Below are positions 55,633 to 63,559 of a DNA stretch of 64,000 nucleotides, piece after piece. A program made the translations under genes and the position numbers. Positions within the stretch are counted from its first letter, which is position 1, and every line of letters starts with the position of its first letter. Below the pieces are notes generated by a model. It was not told the origin of the DNA, searched no databases, and saw only the letters and a program-made list of their open reading frames with translations. Origin of the DNA: a virus. The stretch lies in the IMG/VR virus record IMGVR_UViG_3300021137_000006, positions 17,868 through 81,867 of that record; one strand, 5' to 3'.

Positions 55633-56337
55633 ATGTTAACATTAAAGCGATTGCCTTCGGTATCGTCGTTTACGATTTCTCGTAACGTTTTTTCCTCGTC
55701 CCCACTCAAGCGTCGTAGTTTTGTGCTACGCTATTGGTGGATCGTTCTTGCCCTTACTGTTGCGTTTGCTATGGGCACGTTTTATACATACCAACAAGCG
55801 ATGGAATGGTGGAACTACGAAATCTACCTCAAGCGTCAAGTAGCGGAGGTAGATACCACCAATCCGATCTTCACCAATGCACTTGTGCAGTGGATTAAGA
55901 AAAAGTCAAATGGTGCACCTAATACTAATCCAGAAATGTTACAACAAATTGTTGTAACGGCATTTAAGGAAAGCGAAGCACATCAAGTCGATCCGTACTT
56001 GACACTAGCCGTCATTACGACAGAAAGTAAGTTCGATTACATGGCAACTAGTCCAGCAGGCGCAAAAGGTTTAATGCAGGTGATGCCCTCTATGCATAAA
56101 GATAAGATCAGCATCGTTGAAGTATTCAATCCAGTTGCTAATATCAAAGCAGGTACGCAAATTTTGCGCGATTATTTGAAGACTTCCAATGGAGATGTGC
56201 ACAAAGCTCTATTGATGTACAATGGTTCGTTAGCAATCCCTGGCGCGAACTACGATAAAAAAGTATTGCAGAATCGTGCTGAACTATCAAACTTTGTAGA
56301 GAGTCAAATTCGAACTAATTATGGACGCAACATCTAA
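55633..56337 (+). CDS. Membrane-anchored lytic transglycosylase (SLT domain)
   Basis: 234 residues from the ATG at 55633 (ribosome site AGGAGACC). A basic N-terminus and one membrane helix (about 34-53, WWIVLALTVAFAMGTF) are followed by an SLT domain at about 110-220: VITTESKFDYMATSPAGAKG with catalytic E131, GLMQVM and A-L-L-M-Y-N-G. It cleaves peptidoglycan. The uncleaved N-terminal anchor suggests a signal-anchor endolysin held in the inner membrane until lysis; a host-type MltE/EmtA-like enzyme is another view. Confidence 0.85.
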   Translation: MLTLKRLPSVSSFTISRNVFSSSPLKRRSFVLRYWWIVLALTVAFAMGTFYTYQQAMEWWNYEIYLKRQVAEVDTTNPIFTNALVQWIKKKSNGAPNTNPEMLQQIVVTAFKESEAHQVDPYLTLAVITTESKFDYMATSPAGAKGLMQVMPSMHKDKISIVEVFNPVANIKAGTQILRDYLKTSNGDVHKALLMYNGSLAIPGANYDKKVLQNRAELSNFVESQIRTNYGRNI

Positions 56338-56396
56338 TAGCACACATACTTTATAAAATAGACAATTGGTTCTTATTAGTATTCACGGAATTGAAA

Positions 56397-56786
56397 ATGA
56401 CAATATACCACAAAGATAGTACTCTTCCTCGAAATGGGGAGATTTTTGTGTTTGGTAGTAATTTCCCGAGGGGAATTCACGGCGCAGGCGCTGCAAAAGC
56501 TGCTCTGCAATTTGGAGCAAAACACGGACAAGGTGTTGGTCTTGTGGGAAATACATACGCAATTCCCACAAAAGACGGTAACATACAAACCTTGCCGTTG
56601 GTTGATGTCCAACATCATATTGCTGCGTTTATTGCATATGCTGAAGCTACTCCCGACAAACAGTATTTTCTTACAGCTGTGGGGTGTGGATTAGCAGGCT
56701 TCGTTCATAGTCAAATCGCTCCCCTGTTTAGCCCTCCGCTACCGAATGCTAGCTATCCTGATACTTGGATGAAGTACCTAGAATGA
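56397..56786 (+). CDS. Macro-like phage protein (A1S_2505 type)
   Basis: 129 residues from the ATG at 56397. FVFGSNFPRGIHGAGAAKAA, GVGLVGNTYAIPTKDG and AVGCGLAGF-x-x-x-x-I-A-P-L-F match a family of small proteins seen in phages and bacteria that look like a nucleotide-binding (macro-like) fold. I know no proven activity. Its four-base overlap with smpB (ATGA) couples the two. With NADAR it may belong to ADP-ribose chemistry; that is speculative. Confidence 0.6.
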   Translation: MTIYHKDSTLPRNGEIFVFGSNFPRGIHGAGAAKAALQFGAKHGQGVGLVGNTYAIPTKDGNIQTLPLVDVQHHIAAFIAYAEATPDKQYFLTAVGCGLAGFVHSQIAPLFSPPLPNASYPDTWMKYLE

Positions 56787-57205
56787 CACAACTTCGCTCT
56801 ACTCCAATTGGACTCGATTACGAAATTCTCGAGCGCATTACTGCTGGTCTTAAACTGACTGGAGAGCAAACCAAAGCGATTGCGGAAAATCAATATGACA
56901 TTCGTGGCGCCCGTGCTGCACAAACCCCCGATGGGTTTTGCATAATTGGGCTGCAGTTTCGTAGTGTAACTGAGAGTGTTAAAGCGCTACTTAACAAAAA
57001 TGAAATCGATCGACTATCTGGGTTGATAACACAACGTGGATTAACGGTAATGGTAGAATCAGTTGTTCACATTCGTGGGAAATTTAAAGTTGTATTGGCA
57101 ACCTGCAAAGGCAAGACCAAATTCGACAAACGTGAAGATCTCAAAAATGCGGATATTGATAAACGGTTGCGTAGAGTTGTAAAATCTCAGCAGCTTTTTG
57201 AATAA
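56783..57205 (+). CDS. smpB: SmpB-like tmRNA-binding protein
   Basis: 140 residues from the ATG at 56783. It follows SmpB: an oligonucleotide-binding barrel start (IGLDYEILERITAGLKLTGE-Q), N-E-I-D-R-L-S-G in place of the bacterial K-x-E-I-x-x-L-x-G, then GKFKVVLATCKGKTKFDKRE and a basic tail DIDKRLRRVVKS, the part that folds as a helix in the ribosomal mRNA channel. Host SmpB (about 160 residues) delivers tmRNA to stalled ribosomes. The phage tail is about 20 residues shorter. No tmRNA gene was seen in the window. Confidence 0.85.
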   Translation: MTQLRSTPIGLDYEILERITAGLKLTGEQTKAIAENQYDIRGARAAQTPDGFCIIGLQFRSVTESVKALLNKNEIDRLSGLITQRGLTVMVESVVHIRGKFKVVLATCKGKTKFDKREDLKNADIDKRLRRVVKSQQLFE

Positions 57206-57208
57206 ATA
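57202..57208 (+). promoter_or_regulatory. Late-type motif before gene 57232
   Basis: ATAAATA overlapping the smpB stop, 23 nt before the ATG at 57232. Confidence 0.45.
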
Positions 57209-57231
57209 TTATTGCACACTAACCACTGTAA

Positions 57232-57477
57232 ATGTCAAGCAAAACTAAAACTGCTCATCTCCATGAAGTTACCAAACTAGTTGAGGAAGTTTCCCAGCTA
57301 TCTGATGCGGATGCTTATACCCTTCATGGGATTGAGTATTATACTGATGATGGAGTATACGATTCCATTGAAGATATTGATTACAGCTCACTTGCTCAAT
57401 GGGCTGAAGCTCAAATCTCTGCTATATACGACGCCACTTTCTTAAAGCGCCACTCTCCGCGCGCTTACGACGAATGA
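57232..57477 (+). CDS. Unrecognised small acidic protein
   Basis: 81 residues, helical and acidic (YYTDDGVYDSIEDIDYSS). Overlaps the hydrolase start by four bases (ATGA), so the two are coupled. Confidence 0.55.
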   Translation: MSSKTKTAHLHEVTKLVEEVSQLSDADAYTLHGIEYYTDDGVYDSIEDIDYSSLAQWAEAQISAIYDATFLKRHSPRAYDE

Positions 57478-58070
57478 CTCCTACCCCTACTATTGTATTT
57501 GTACACGGCGCATTTTCCACTCCAGATGCTTTTAACTATTTCAAAACTCAGCTAACTGATTATCCTCAGTTATCTTTTTCATATGACTGGAATAATCCAA
57601 CTTCCCAAGTGGGTCAGGACCTAGTTGAATATGTTGTTAATCGTACTTCAACTAGGCAAATAGTTTTACTGGGGCACTCGCTTGGTGGAAATGTCGCCAT
57701 CCACTCGTTGCCGCACTTCAGCCAACATGATGCAGTAACAGTTGACCACGTTTGTACATACGGCAGCCCGTTTGGTGGTAGTAAGTATGCATCGTTGGTT
57801 GGACTATTCTCGAAAGCTTCTGTATTTGAGCATATTACTCCATCCTCTACTCAAATTCGGTCACTTAAACCGATTGTTAAGCAACATACTAACATTACTA
57901 GTTTCGTGACTACTCGAGGCCCACTATCTTCTCTAAATGATGGCGTAGTTACAGTCGCCTCTCAAACGGCACTTCCTGGAGTCCACTACGTGACCGTTGA
58001 TACCAACCACATGGAAGTATTATTATCGGACCATGTTATAGCAGCCACTAGGCAATTTATAGAACACTGA
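57474..58070 (+). CDS. Alpha/beta hydrolase (lipase-like)
   Basis: 198 residues. IVFVHGAFSTPDAF (oxyanion turn), nucleophile elbow GHSLGG near residue 66, acid in LNDGVVTV near 160 and the final His in TNHMEVL near 182 complete the triad. It resembles the PGAP1/esterase type lipases. In a phage it could attack membrane lipids at lysis or modify a small molecule. No signal peptide, so it acts in the cytoplasm unless released. Its stop overlaps the clamp start (TGATG). Confidence 0.8.
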   Translation: MTPTPTIVFVHGAFSTPDAFNYFKTQLTDYPQLSFSYDWNNPTSQVGQDLVEYVVNRTSTRQIVLLGHSLGGNVAIHSLPHFSQHDAVTVDHVCTYGSPFGGSKYASLVGLFSKASVFEHITPSSTQIRSLKPIVKQHTNITSFVTTRGPLSSLNDGVVTVASQTALPGVHYVTVDTNHMEVLLSDHVIAATRQFIEH

Positions 58071-58780
58071 TGTCGACACAACTTACACCACCATCTATAG
58101 CAACCGTTAAAGCGGTTGTTAGTTTTTCCCGCCACTTCTCTGCTGATCTTATTAAATTAACTTCTTCCACAGCAGCTGCGATTGATGATATTCCATCGTT
58201 GTTTATTGTATTCGATGGAATATCATACGCTGGCCCAGATCTAATGCTTAATCGAGTACGAGAGTTGTCCCAACGCATCGCTACCGAAGGTGCAGCAATC
58301 ACGGTAGTGACGGGTGGTACCGAAGACAAACCTAAGTCATTGCAAATTAAATCCGGTAAATCCACGATCGATTTTCGTCTTGCTACCGAACGCTCTACTG
58401 ATCGCATTCCGTCGAAGTTCACAGGCACTTTCGTGCATACTATTGAAATGTTGAGGGACGATTTAACAATAGCGATAACTGGTGCTAGTTCAATTGGATC
58501 TAAGTTGCTAACATTTGTTAGCAACGGTAAAACATTAGCGTTAACTGCAACTAGCGAAAGCGAGACTTATACCGCTGCACTTGATAATATCAATACTACG
58601 GAAAAGTTTCAGTATAACTACACTGTAGAGTATTTGCACTCGATTGATAAACTTCTGCCAAAATCAGTATCGTCGATTGAGTTTAATATTACAGCGAAAG
58701 GGCATATGCAGGTTGTGATGCCTACGGAACTGAGTCAAATTACGGCTTCAGTATTTTTACTTGATGTAAAGAATCGATAA
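58070..58780 (+). CDS. Candidate sliding clamp (T4 gp45-like)
   Basis: 236 residues (T4 gp45: 228). The strand pattern and two segments fit a clamp: KSGKSTIDFRLATE (compare DGNIKIADARSTIFWP), TFVSNGKTLALTATSE (compare TIAITVKEGKIVING) and a last domain FQYNYTVEYLHSIDKLLPKS with a closing A-S-V-F-L-L. A trimeric ring would tether the polymerase and, in T4, activate late promoters, which are plentiful here. Similarity is weak by eye; neighbours of replication type support it. Confidence 0.5.
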   Translation: MSTQLTPPSIATVKAVVSFSRHFSADLIKLTSSTAAAIDDIPSLFIVFDGISYAGPDLMLNRVRELSQRIATEGAAITVVTGGTEDKPKSLQIKSGKSTIDFRLATERSTDRIPSKFTGTFVHTIEMLRDDLTIAITGASSIGSKLLTFVSNGKTLALTATSESETYTAALDNINTTEKFQYNYTVEYLHSIDKLLPKSVSSIEFNITAKGHMQVVMPTELSQITASVFLLDVKNR

Positions 58781-58781
58781 T

Positions 58782-59171
58782 ATGTTTTATTCCAAAAAAT
58801 CCATTGACGGTATTGTTAGCACCTTACGCACAGAAATTGAGAATGCCGCCGCCCGGAGTCAGGAACTCAGAGAGTGGCTTCCGCAGATGGTCAAAGCAGC
58901 AATTGTGACTGATCGAAATGAACAAGCAGCAGCTCAAGCGAAAGTAATTGACGATCGTCAAAAAAGTGATACTCCGTTTGTTGAAATTATTTCAGACGGA
59001 TATGACCCTGAGCTCGGCGTTCAGCTCCAACTTGACTGGAACGTCGCATTTATCAAAGAGCTTAAAGCTAAAGGATACTCAGGTAAGAATGATCGAGATG
59101 TCGTCAACAAGTGGTTAATCACGATGCACAAGCAGCTTGCCTCGCAATTCGAAGAACAAGATAAAGTATGA
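58782..59171 (+). CDS. Unrecognised protein between clamp and exonuclease
   Basis: 129 residues, helical; contains FVEIISDGYDPELGVQLQLD and ends in a charged helix. Overlaps the following exonuclease gene by four bases (ATGA). Conserved coupling suggests a replication accessory role, but nothing specific is visible. Confidence 0.55.
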   Translation: MFYSKKSIDGIVSTLRTEIENAAARSQELREWLPQMVKAAIVTDRNEQAAAQAKVIDDRQKSDTPFVEIISDGYDPELGVQLQLDWNVAFIKELKAKGYSGKNDRDVVNKWLITMHKQLASQFEEQDKV

Positions 59172-60205
59172 ACAATGTAGATAATCTCATCTTCGACGTA
59201 TCGGGGATGTTATATCGCACTTATTACGCTTTGCAAGCGCAGGGCGGTAAGAGCGGCAAGGGCGGAATACGGAAACAAATCCTAGATGACGATGATGATA
59301 ACGATGAGCTGCCGGACATCGGTGGGATGGCGCTACATTCTGCACTTCAGTCGATGAATAAGTCATTCAAGCAGTTCCAACCAAAGCGAGTGGTGGCGTG
59401 CTTTGATACTCCAGGAAATTGGCGCAAACGATACACAGCAAGCGGACTAGCAATCTCTCGGTTGCAGTACAAAGGTCAGCGCCGCAAGGATCAGACGCCA
59501 GTTCAGCAAGCAGCGTATGCTAAGTTCCTTGAACACGTTAATGAATTTCAAGATATCCTGACCAGAATGACAGGAATCGTCGTGTTGTCCGCCCCGCTAC
59601 TTGAAGCAGATGACTGCATTGGCGGCTGGGTCCAGTTGTATCCAAATGAAATTAACGTCGTACTTACCGGTGATAGTGACATGCATCAGCTGATCACAGA
59701 AAATACTCACATATGTGACTACAAAACTGCTGAACTTGTAGTGATGGAAGACCCAGCATACTATCTCTTCGAAAAATGCTTCCGTGGGGATATGCAGTCG
59801 GATAATGTAGCGAGTGCATATCCAGGCATTCGTTCTACTCGTCTGCAAAAAGCATACACCAACAAGTTCGAACTCGCCAATATTTTGGAAGAACAGTGGC
59901 ATAACCCAGTTGCTCATCCGATCCCTGCAGAGGGTGAAGAAGCTCAAGTGATCAAGGTGAAAGAAATTCTGGAAGAGAATCAGATGCTAATCGACTTGAC
60001 GAAGCAGCCGCCCGCAATTCGCAAGTTGATGGAACGCGTTGTCACCACCAATCGTGACGCAGTGAAGAAGTTTGATTTTTGGAAGTTTTCAGCGTTCTGC
60101 ACAAGAGCTAAACTGGTTAAAATCCTTAAGGACTTACCAACCTTTCGACCACTCTTAATAGGCGGACATGGACACAAAAACGCACTCACTAACGCTATTG
60201 AATAA
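59168..60205 (+). CDS. 5'-3' exonuclease/RNase H of the FEN family (T4 Rnh-like)
   Basis: 345 residues. Metal-binding acids of the PIN-like FEN core: LIFDVSGMLYRTYYAL (first Asp), ACFDTPGNWRK, EADDCIGG and VVLTGDSDMHQLI. An insert near residues 37-50 is very acidic. In T4 this enzyme removes RNA primers on the lagging strand. It is followed by an overlapping small gene. Confidence 0.82.
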   Translation: MNNVDNLIFDVSGMLYRTYYALQAQGGKSGKGGIRKQILDDDDDNDELPDIGGMALHSALQSMNKSFKQFQPKRVVACFDTPGNWRKRYTASGLAISRLQYKGQRRKDQTPVQQAAYAKFLEHVNEFQDILTRMTGIVVLSAPLLEADDCIGGWVQLYPNEINVVLTGDSDMHQLITENTHICDYKTAELVVMEDPAYYLFEKCFRGDMQSDNVASAYPGIRSTRLQKAYTNKFELANILEEQWHNPVAHPIPAEGEEAQVIKVKEILEENQMLIDLTKQPPAIRKLMERVVTTNRDAVKKFDFWKFSAFCTRAKLVKILKDLPTFRPLLIGGHGHKNALTNAIE

Positions 60206-60347
60206 AATAGTCGACAACTTACCACAGGAGTTTAAGGGTTGTAAAACCGACCCGGCTAATTTAAACAACCTTTATATCCTACTTGGTGAGATATGCATGG
60301 CGCTAACCGCTATTAATGATCACCTCTCCTCAACCACTGATAAGTAA
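60168..60347 (+). CDS. Small helical protein
   Basis: 59 residues in another frame overlapping the exonuclease end by 38 bases: MDTKTHSLTLLNKIVDNLPQ then EICMALTAINDHLSS. It fills the gap before the zinc-finger gene. Not recognised. Confidence 0.5.
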   Translation: MDTKTHSLTLLNKIVDNLPQEFKGCKTDPANLNNLYILLGEICMALTAINDHLSSTTDK

Positions 60348-60370
60348 TTAACTTTAATACCACTAATAAT

Positions 60371-60727
60371 ATGAGCAATTTTGACCAAACCGAATCAGAC
60401 AACCCAATTGAAGCAGAAGAACAAGCGCAGTTGCTTGAACTAATGTTCAGGGAAAAGGCGATTGCAAAAGTAAATTCGATGCTTATCACACTGGATGGGA
60501 TTTCGTCTCCAGCGGATGTTCCTGAAGACGGACTCGAGTGTGCCCAGTGCGGCGAGCCTGTCCCAGCCAACCGTGTTAAAGCGCTAATGACTGAAGTGCA
60601 AGTTGGTAACAAATTGGTGTGGAAGGCAAATCCGAATGTGGTAATTTGTGTGCACTGTGCTACAAAGAATGAAAAACTAGGTAAACAATACTGGCATGGT
60701 GCAAAAGAAGAATCCGCTGCTTTCTAA
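60371..60727 (+). CDS. TraR/DksA-type zinc-finger protein, second copy
   Basis: 118 residues with a C4 finger: ECAQCGEPVPANRVKAL ... NPNVVICVHCATKNE, matching the DksA family and the protein at 23699. A 55-residue helical N-terminal part could enter the RNA polymerase secondary channel. Overlaps the next gene by 32 bases. Confidence 0.8.
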   Translation: MSNFDQTESDNPIEAEEQAQLLELMFREKAIAKVNSMLITLDGISSPADVPEDGLECAQCGEPVPANRVKALMTEVQVGNKLVWKANPNVVICVHCATKNEKLGKQYWHGAKEESAAF

Positions 60728-61112
60728 ATTGCTGAAAGAGCTGACTACACCCCCCAAGCCCAAAAAACTCGTTGCGCTTCGGCGTAGTCTGGTAAAGAAG
60801 GCTGGCAAAACTCAGTTGCAGCCGAACATGCATACTATTGGTAATTTTAAAGATGCCTCCTCAATGGCACTTTCTGACAAATTTCCTTTTGGGAAGTACA
60901 AAGACAAGACGGTTCGTTACATCATTAAGACTGACCCAATGTGGTTATCGTGGCTAATGAATAACTCAGAAGGTCGCATTCGATTGTGTAGCGAAGCGAC
61001 AAAGCAGATGGCGATGTTTATTGCCATTGAGGCTACTGATTCTGATGAGGGCTACCAAGTAGAGCTCGAAGAGGGCGAATTCGGCGGCATTGCTGTTGAT
61101 GATACATTTTAA
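60696..61112 (+). CDS. DUF3820-like protein
   Basis: 138 residues. FPFGKYKDKTVRYIIKTDP then WLSWLM is the signature of DUF3820-type domains, which are often fused to DnaQ-like exonucleases. Here the domain stands alone after a basic 35-residue N-terminus. Function not established. Confidence 0.65.
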   Translation: MVQKKNPLLSKLLKELTTPPKPKKLVALRRSLVKKAGKTQLQPNMHTIGNFKDASSMALSDKFPFGKYKDKTVRYIIKTDPMWLSWLMNNSEGRIRLCSEATKQMAMFIAIEATDSDEGYQVELEEGEFGGIAVDDTF

Positions 61113-61123
61113 GGAGAAAATAC

Positions 61124-61486
61124 ATGACTACAAAAGTAATAACTGAGGTATTCTGTTCATTGCAGATTGATGGCCTGCACAATTGGCCAGAGTGTCCATT
61201 TGAGGAGATGAAGATTTTGCGTGATCTTCACCGTCATATGTTCCACATCAAAGCGTACAAACAAGTAACACACTCGGATCGTGACGTCGAGTTTATCATG
61301 CTGAAGCATCGAATATCGAAGTGGCTTCGTGAAAACTATTGGAGTAACGAACTAAATTCGCACGTGCTCGGACGTATGTCGTGCGAGGCGCTTGCGGAAT
61401 TGTTGCACAAAGAATTTGATCTATCTGCGTGTCAAGTTGACGAGGATGGCGAGAATGGTAGTTTCACACGTTGGGAGGATGTATGA
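61124..61486 (+). CDS. QueD/6-pyruvoyl-tetrahydropterin-synthase-like protein
   Basis: 120 residues with the T-fold layout: H19 (LHNW), H36 and H38 (LHRHMFHI) as the zinc histidines, EFIMLKHRI in the place of the family's D-F-x-x-L-K, and MSCEALAELL in place of P-T-x-E-x-x-A. The catalytic cysteine position differs from E. coli QueD. QueD makes a precursor of queuosine and of 7-deazaguanine DNA bases; whether this copy is catalytic is open. Four-base overlap with the Nudix gene. Confidence 0.55.
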   Translation: MTTKVITEVFCSLQIDGLHNWPECPFEEMKILRDLHRHMFHIKAYKQVTHSDRDVEFIMLKHRISKWLRENYWSNELNSHVLGRMSCEALAELLHKEFDLSACQVDEDGENGSFTRWEDV

Positions 61487-61938
61487 GCTATGATAAACCA
61501 CAAGTATGGCGTGCTGGAGCAATCCCCTACGTAGTTCAACCAGATACTGGTGAAATTGAAATGATGTTCATGGTTCCGTCGAATACTGACTACAACAAGG
61601 ATGTTCCGGAACTGACGATGCCGCAAATCGCAAAAGGCCGCATCGAGCGGTTTGAGAATCCGCTTCCGGCCGCTGTACGAGAATGCATCGAAGAATTAGG
61701 ACTCGTTGAAGACAATATCGATACAATCATTGAAGGTGGTGTTGTACTCGGCCGTACTCACATCTACGCATTCAAAGTGCATGATAAAGCTAACTTTACC
61801 GGATTCAGTAGCGAAACGGCAACTACATTGTGGCTAACTCATGATCAGTTTATGGACAAGGGGCGCGACCTTCATAAGCCTGTAGTCGACGGTTTGCACA
61901 ATCAAATTGTCGAAAAATACTTCACAGAGATGACCTAG
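61483..61938 (+). CDS. Nudix hydrolase
   Basis: 151 residues from the ATG at 61483. The Nudix box is perfect: G52-x5-E58-x7-R66-E67-C-I-E70-E71-L-G73-L74. Upstream strands WRAGAIPYVV are typical. Substrates in this family are nucleoside diphosphate derivatives; T4 NudE acts on ADP-ribose and Ap3A. With NADAR and the macro-like protein it could form an ADP-ribose-handling group. Confidence 0.88.
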   Translation: MSYDKPQVWRAGAIPYVVQPDTGEIEMMFMVPSNTDYNKDVPELTMPQIAKGRIERFENPLPAAVRECIEELGLVEDNIDTIIEGGVVLGRTHIYAFKVHDKANFTGFSSETATTLWLTHDQFMDKGRDLHKPVVDGLHNQIVEKYFTEMT

Positions 61939-61940
61939 TC

Positions 61941-61947
61941 ATAAATA
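61941..61947 (+). promoter_or_regulatory. Late promoter of gene at 61976
   Basis: ATAAATA, 28 nt before the ATG. Confidence 0.6.
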
Positions 61948-61975
61948 TCGAAATACACTATCCTATAGGACAATT

Positions 61976-63400
61976 ATGAAACTACTAAAGACGCTTGTTG
62001 AGGCAGTTGCTTCGAAATCGAAAATGGCCGCACAAACCATTTTAAGCAGCGAAGAGCAGATCGCTACAATGGCCCGAGGTGCAGCTGCAGTGCTCAAGAA
62101 AAACTTCGGCGAGCGTTTGATGGACACTCCAATGGCTATGATTACTCAACAAGTACGTTCGTATGTAGATGCTACTACTGGTACTCGTTTGGGCAAAGAT
62201 GGCCTCGAGCAAGTCACCCAAGCGGTAGTTTCCCAACTTCGTCCATATCTCGGTGAAAGCAAAGTCGATGAAGACGATGAGGAAGTAACTGAAGCGTTTT
62301 CCGACGAAGATGCAAACGGAGAAGAAAATATTGAAGAAGGTGCAGACATGGTAAAGGGTGCAGTTGCGGCACTCAAGAAAACATTCGGCGCTAAATTGAT
62401 GGATACGCCAATGGCTGTGATTACTCAACACGTTCGTTCGCACCTTGACTCTGCCACTGGCACTAAACTAAGCAAGGATAAGCTCGAGAAGCTAACTCGC
62501 TCTGTCGTGGCTGGGCTTCGTTCGCACCTTGGCGAAGGGAAACTTGAAGAAGGTAAGATGGCGGAACTAGATGATGACCTAACATCGTTGACTAGCGAAG
62601 AGTTTAAAAAGAAGTATGGCTGCTCTAAGAAAGATATGCGCGCCAAGACCCGAGGAGACGGTAAAGAAAAAACAGTCAAAGAAGCTGTTGATACTGTACA
62701 TGGTGTAATGGATCAGATTCTCGACGACACGCTTGATGCGTACGATGTGATGATTCATCCACAAACTCCGGGACAGCGTGCTGCGGCAAAAATCATTCAG
62801 CGTATGTACGATCAGCAGACTTACGGTGATGACGAAACGGGTGGTCTCCATGCTGATGATGATGTTGATCAAATCATGCTAAACGTCTACGAAGAAATCG
62901 AAGCCGAATACGGTCCAGATGCTGGCAAGTCTTCATTCGAATCCGTACAGGAAAGCGAAGAAGAGGTTGAAGAAGCTAAAGAAGAGGCTCCAGCCAAGAA
63001 GCGCGGCCGTCCTTCAAAGAAAGTTGCAGAAGAAAAACCAGCTACTAAAAAACAGACGAAGGCTGATGACAGTGATGATGAAGAAGATACTAAAAAGGTA
63101 TCCTCCAAAGCGCTAGCTAAATCGATGGAAAAAGACGACGATGGGGAAGACGACGACGCTGATGTCAAAAAAGCCGATTCAGCATCAAAAGATAAGCCGA
63201 AGAAAATCGTCGATACGTCTGTCAAGCCAGACCAGTTGAAGACTGCGTATGAAAACTTGTCAAAGCGTATTCAACATGCCGTAGATACGTCAAGCGCCTC
63301 TTCGGCCTTTGAATTGAGTAAAGAATTACGTGCTACGTTTAAGGACATCACTACAGATGAAGTTAAACAAGCAACTGCAATTTGGAAATCAGAAAACTAA
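61976..63400 (+). CDS. Late AT-hook protein with duplicated domain, likely packaged
   Basis: 474 residues. MKLLKTLVEA at the start is the best capsid-targeting peptide in the window (compare T4 internal proteins, MKTYQEFI-x-E-A), with L-V-E-A as cut site. Two copies of a 60-residue domain follow (about 36-95 and 128-188): LKKNFGERLMDTPMAMITQQ and LKKTFGAKLMDTPMAVITQH. A helical middle and an acidic/basic mixed region with an AT-hook KKRGRPSKK (about 339-347) precede the end. DNA binding inside the head is a reasonable inference. Confidence 0.65.
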   Translation: MKLLKTLVEAVASKSKMAAQTILSSEEQIATMARGAAAVLKKNFGERLMDTPMAMITQQVRSYVDATTGTRLGKDGLEQVTQAVVSQLRPYLGESKVDEDDEEVTEAFSDEDANGEENIEEGADMVKGAVAALKKTFGAKLMDTPMAVITQHVRSHLDSATGTKLSKDKLEKLTRSVVAGLRSHLGEGKLEEGKMAELDDDLTSLTSEEFKKKYGCSKKDMRAKTRGDGKEKTVKEAVDTVHGVMDQILDDTLDAYDVMIHPQTPGQRAAAKIIQRMYDQQTYGDDETGGLHADDDVDQIMLNVYEEIEAEYGPDAGKSSFESVQESEEEVEEAKEEAPAKKRGRPSKKVAEEKPATKKQTKADDSDDEEDTKKVSSKALAKSMEKDDDGEDDDADVKKADSASKDKPKKIVDTSVKPDQLKTAYENLSKRIQHAVDTSSASSAFELSKELRATFKDITTDEVKQATAIWKSEN

Positions 63401-63422
63401 AAGCACTTAACGTGCACCTAAT

Positions 63423-63446
63423 AGAGCCTTCGGGCTCTTTTTTTTG
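63423..63446 (+). terminator. Terminator after gene 61976
   Basis: AGAGCC-TTCG-GGCTCT tetraloop hairpin followed by eight T. Confidence 0.92.
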
Positions 63447-63467
63447 ACCCTTTAGTTTAAAGTTCCC

Positions 63468-63474
63468 CTAAATA
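63468..63474 (+). promoter_or_regulatory. Late promoter of fibre-like gene
   Basis: CTAAATA, 85 nt before the ATG at 63560; a TTGACC at 63445-63450 lies 17 nt before it. Confidence 0.45.
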
Positions 63475-63559
63475 GCTCTGTACCCTAAAACAAGGTGTGA
63501 CTGTCTTAATTGACACAGCAGCTTGAAAAAGACAAATCCATATTTTTAGGAGTTCTTCA

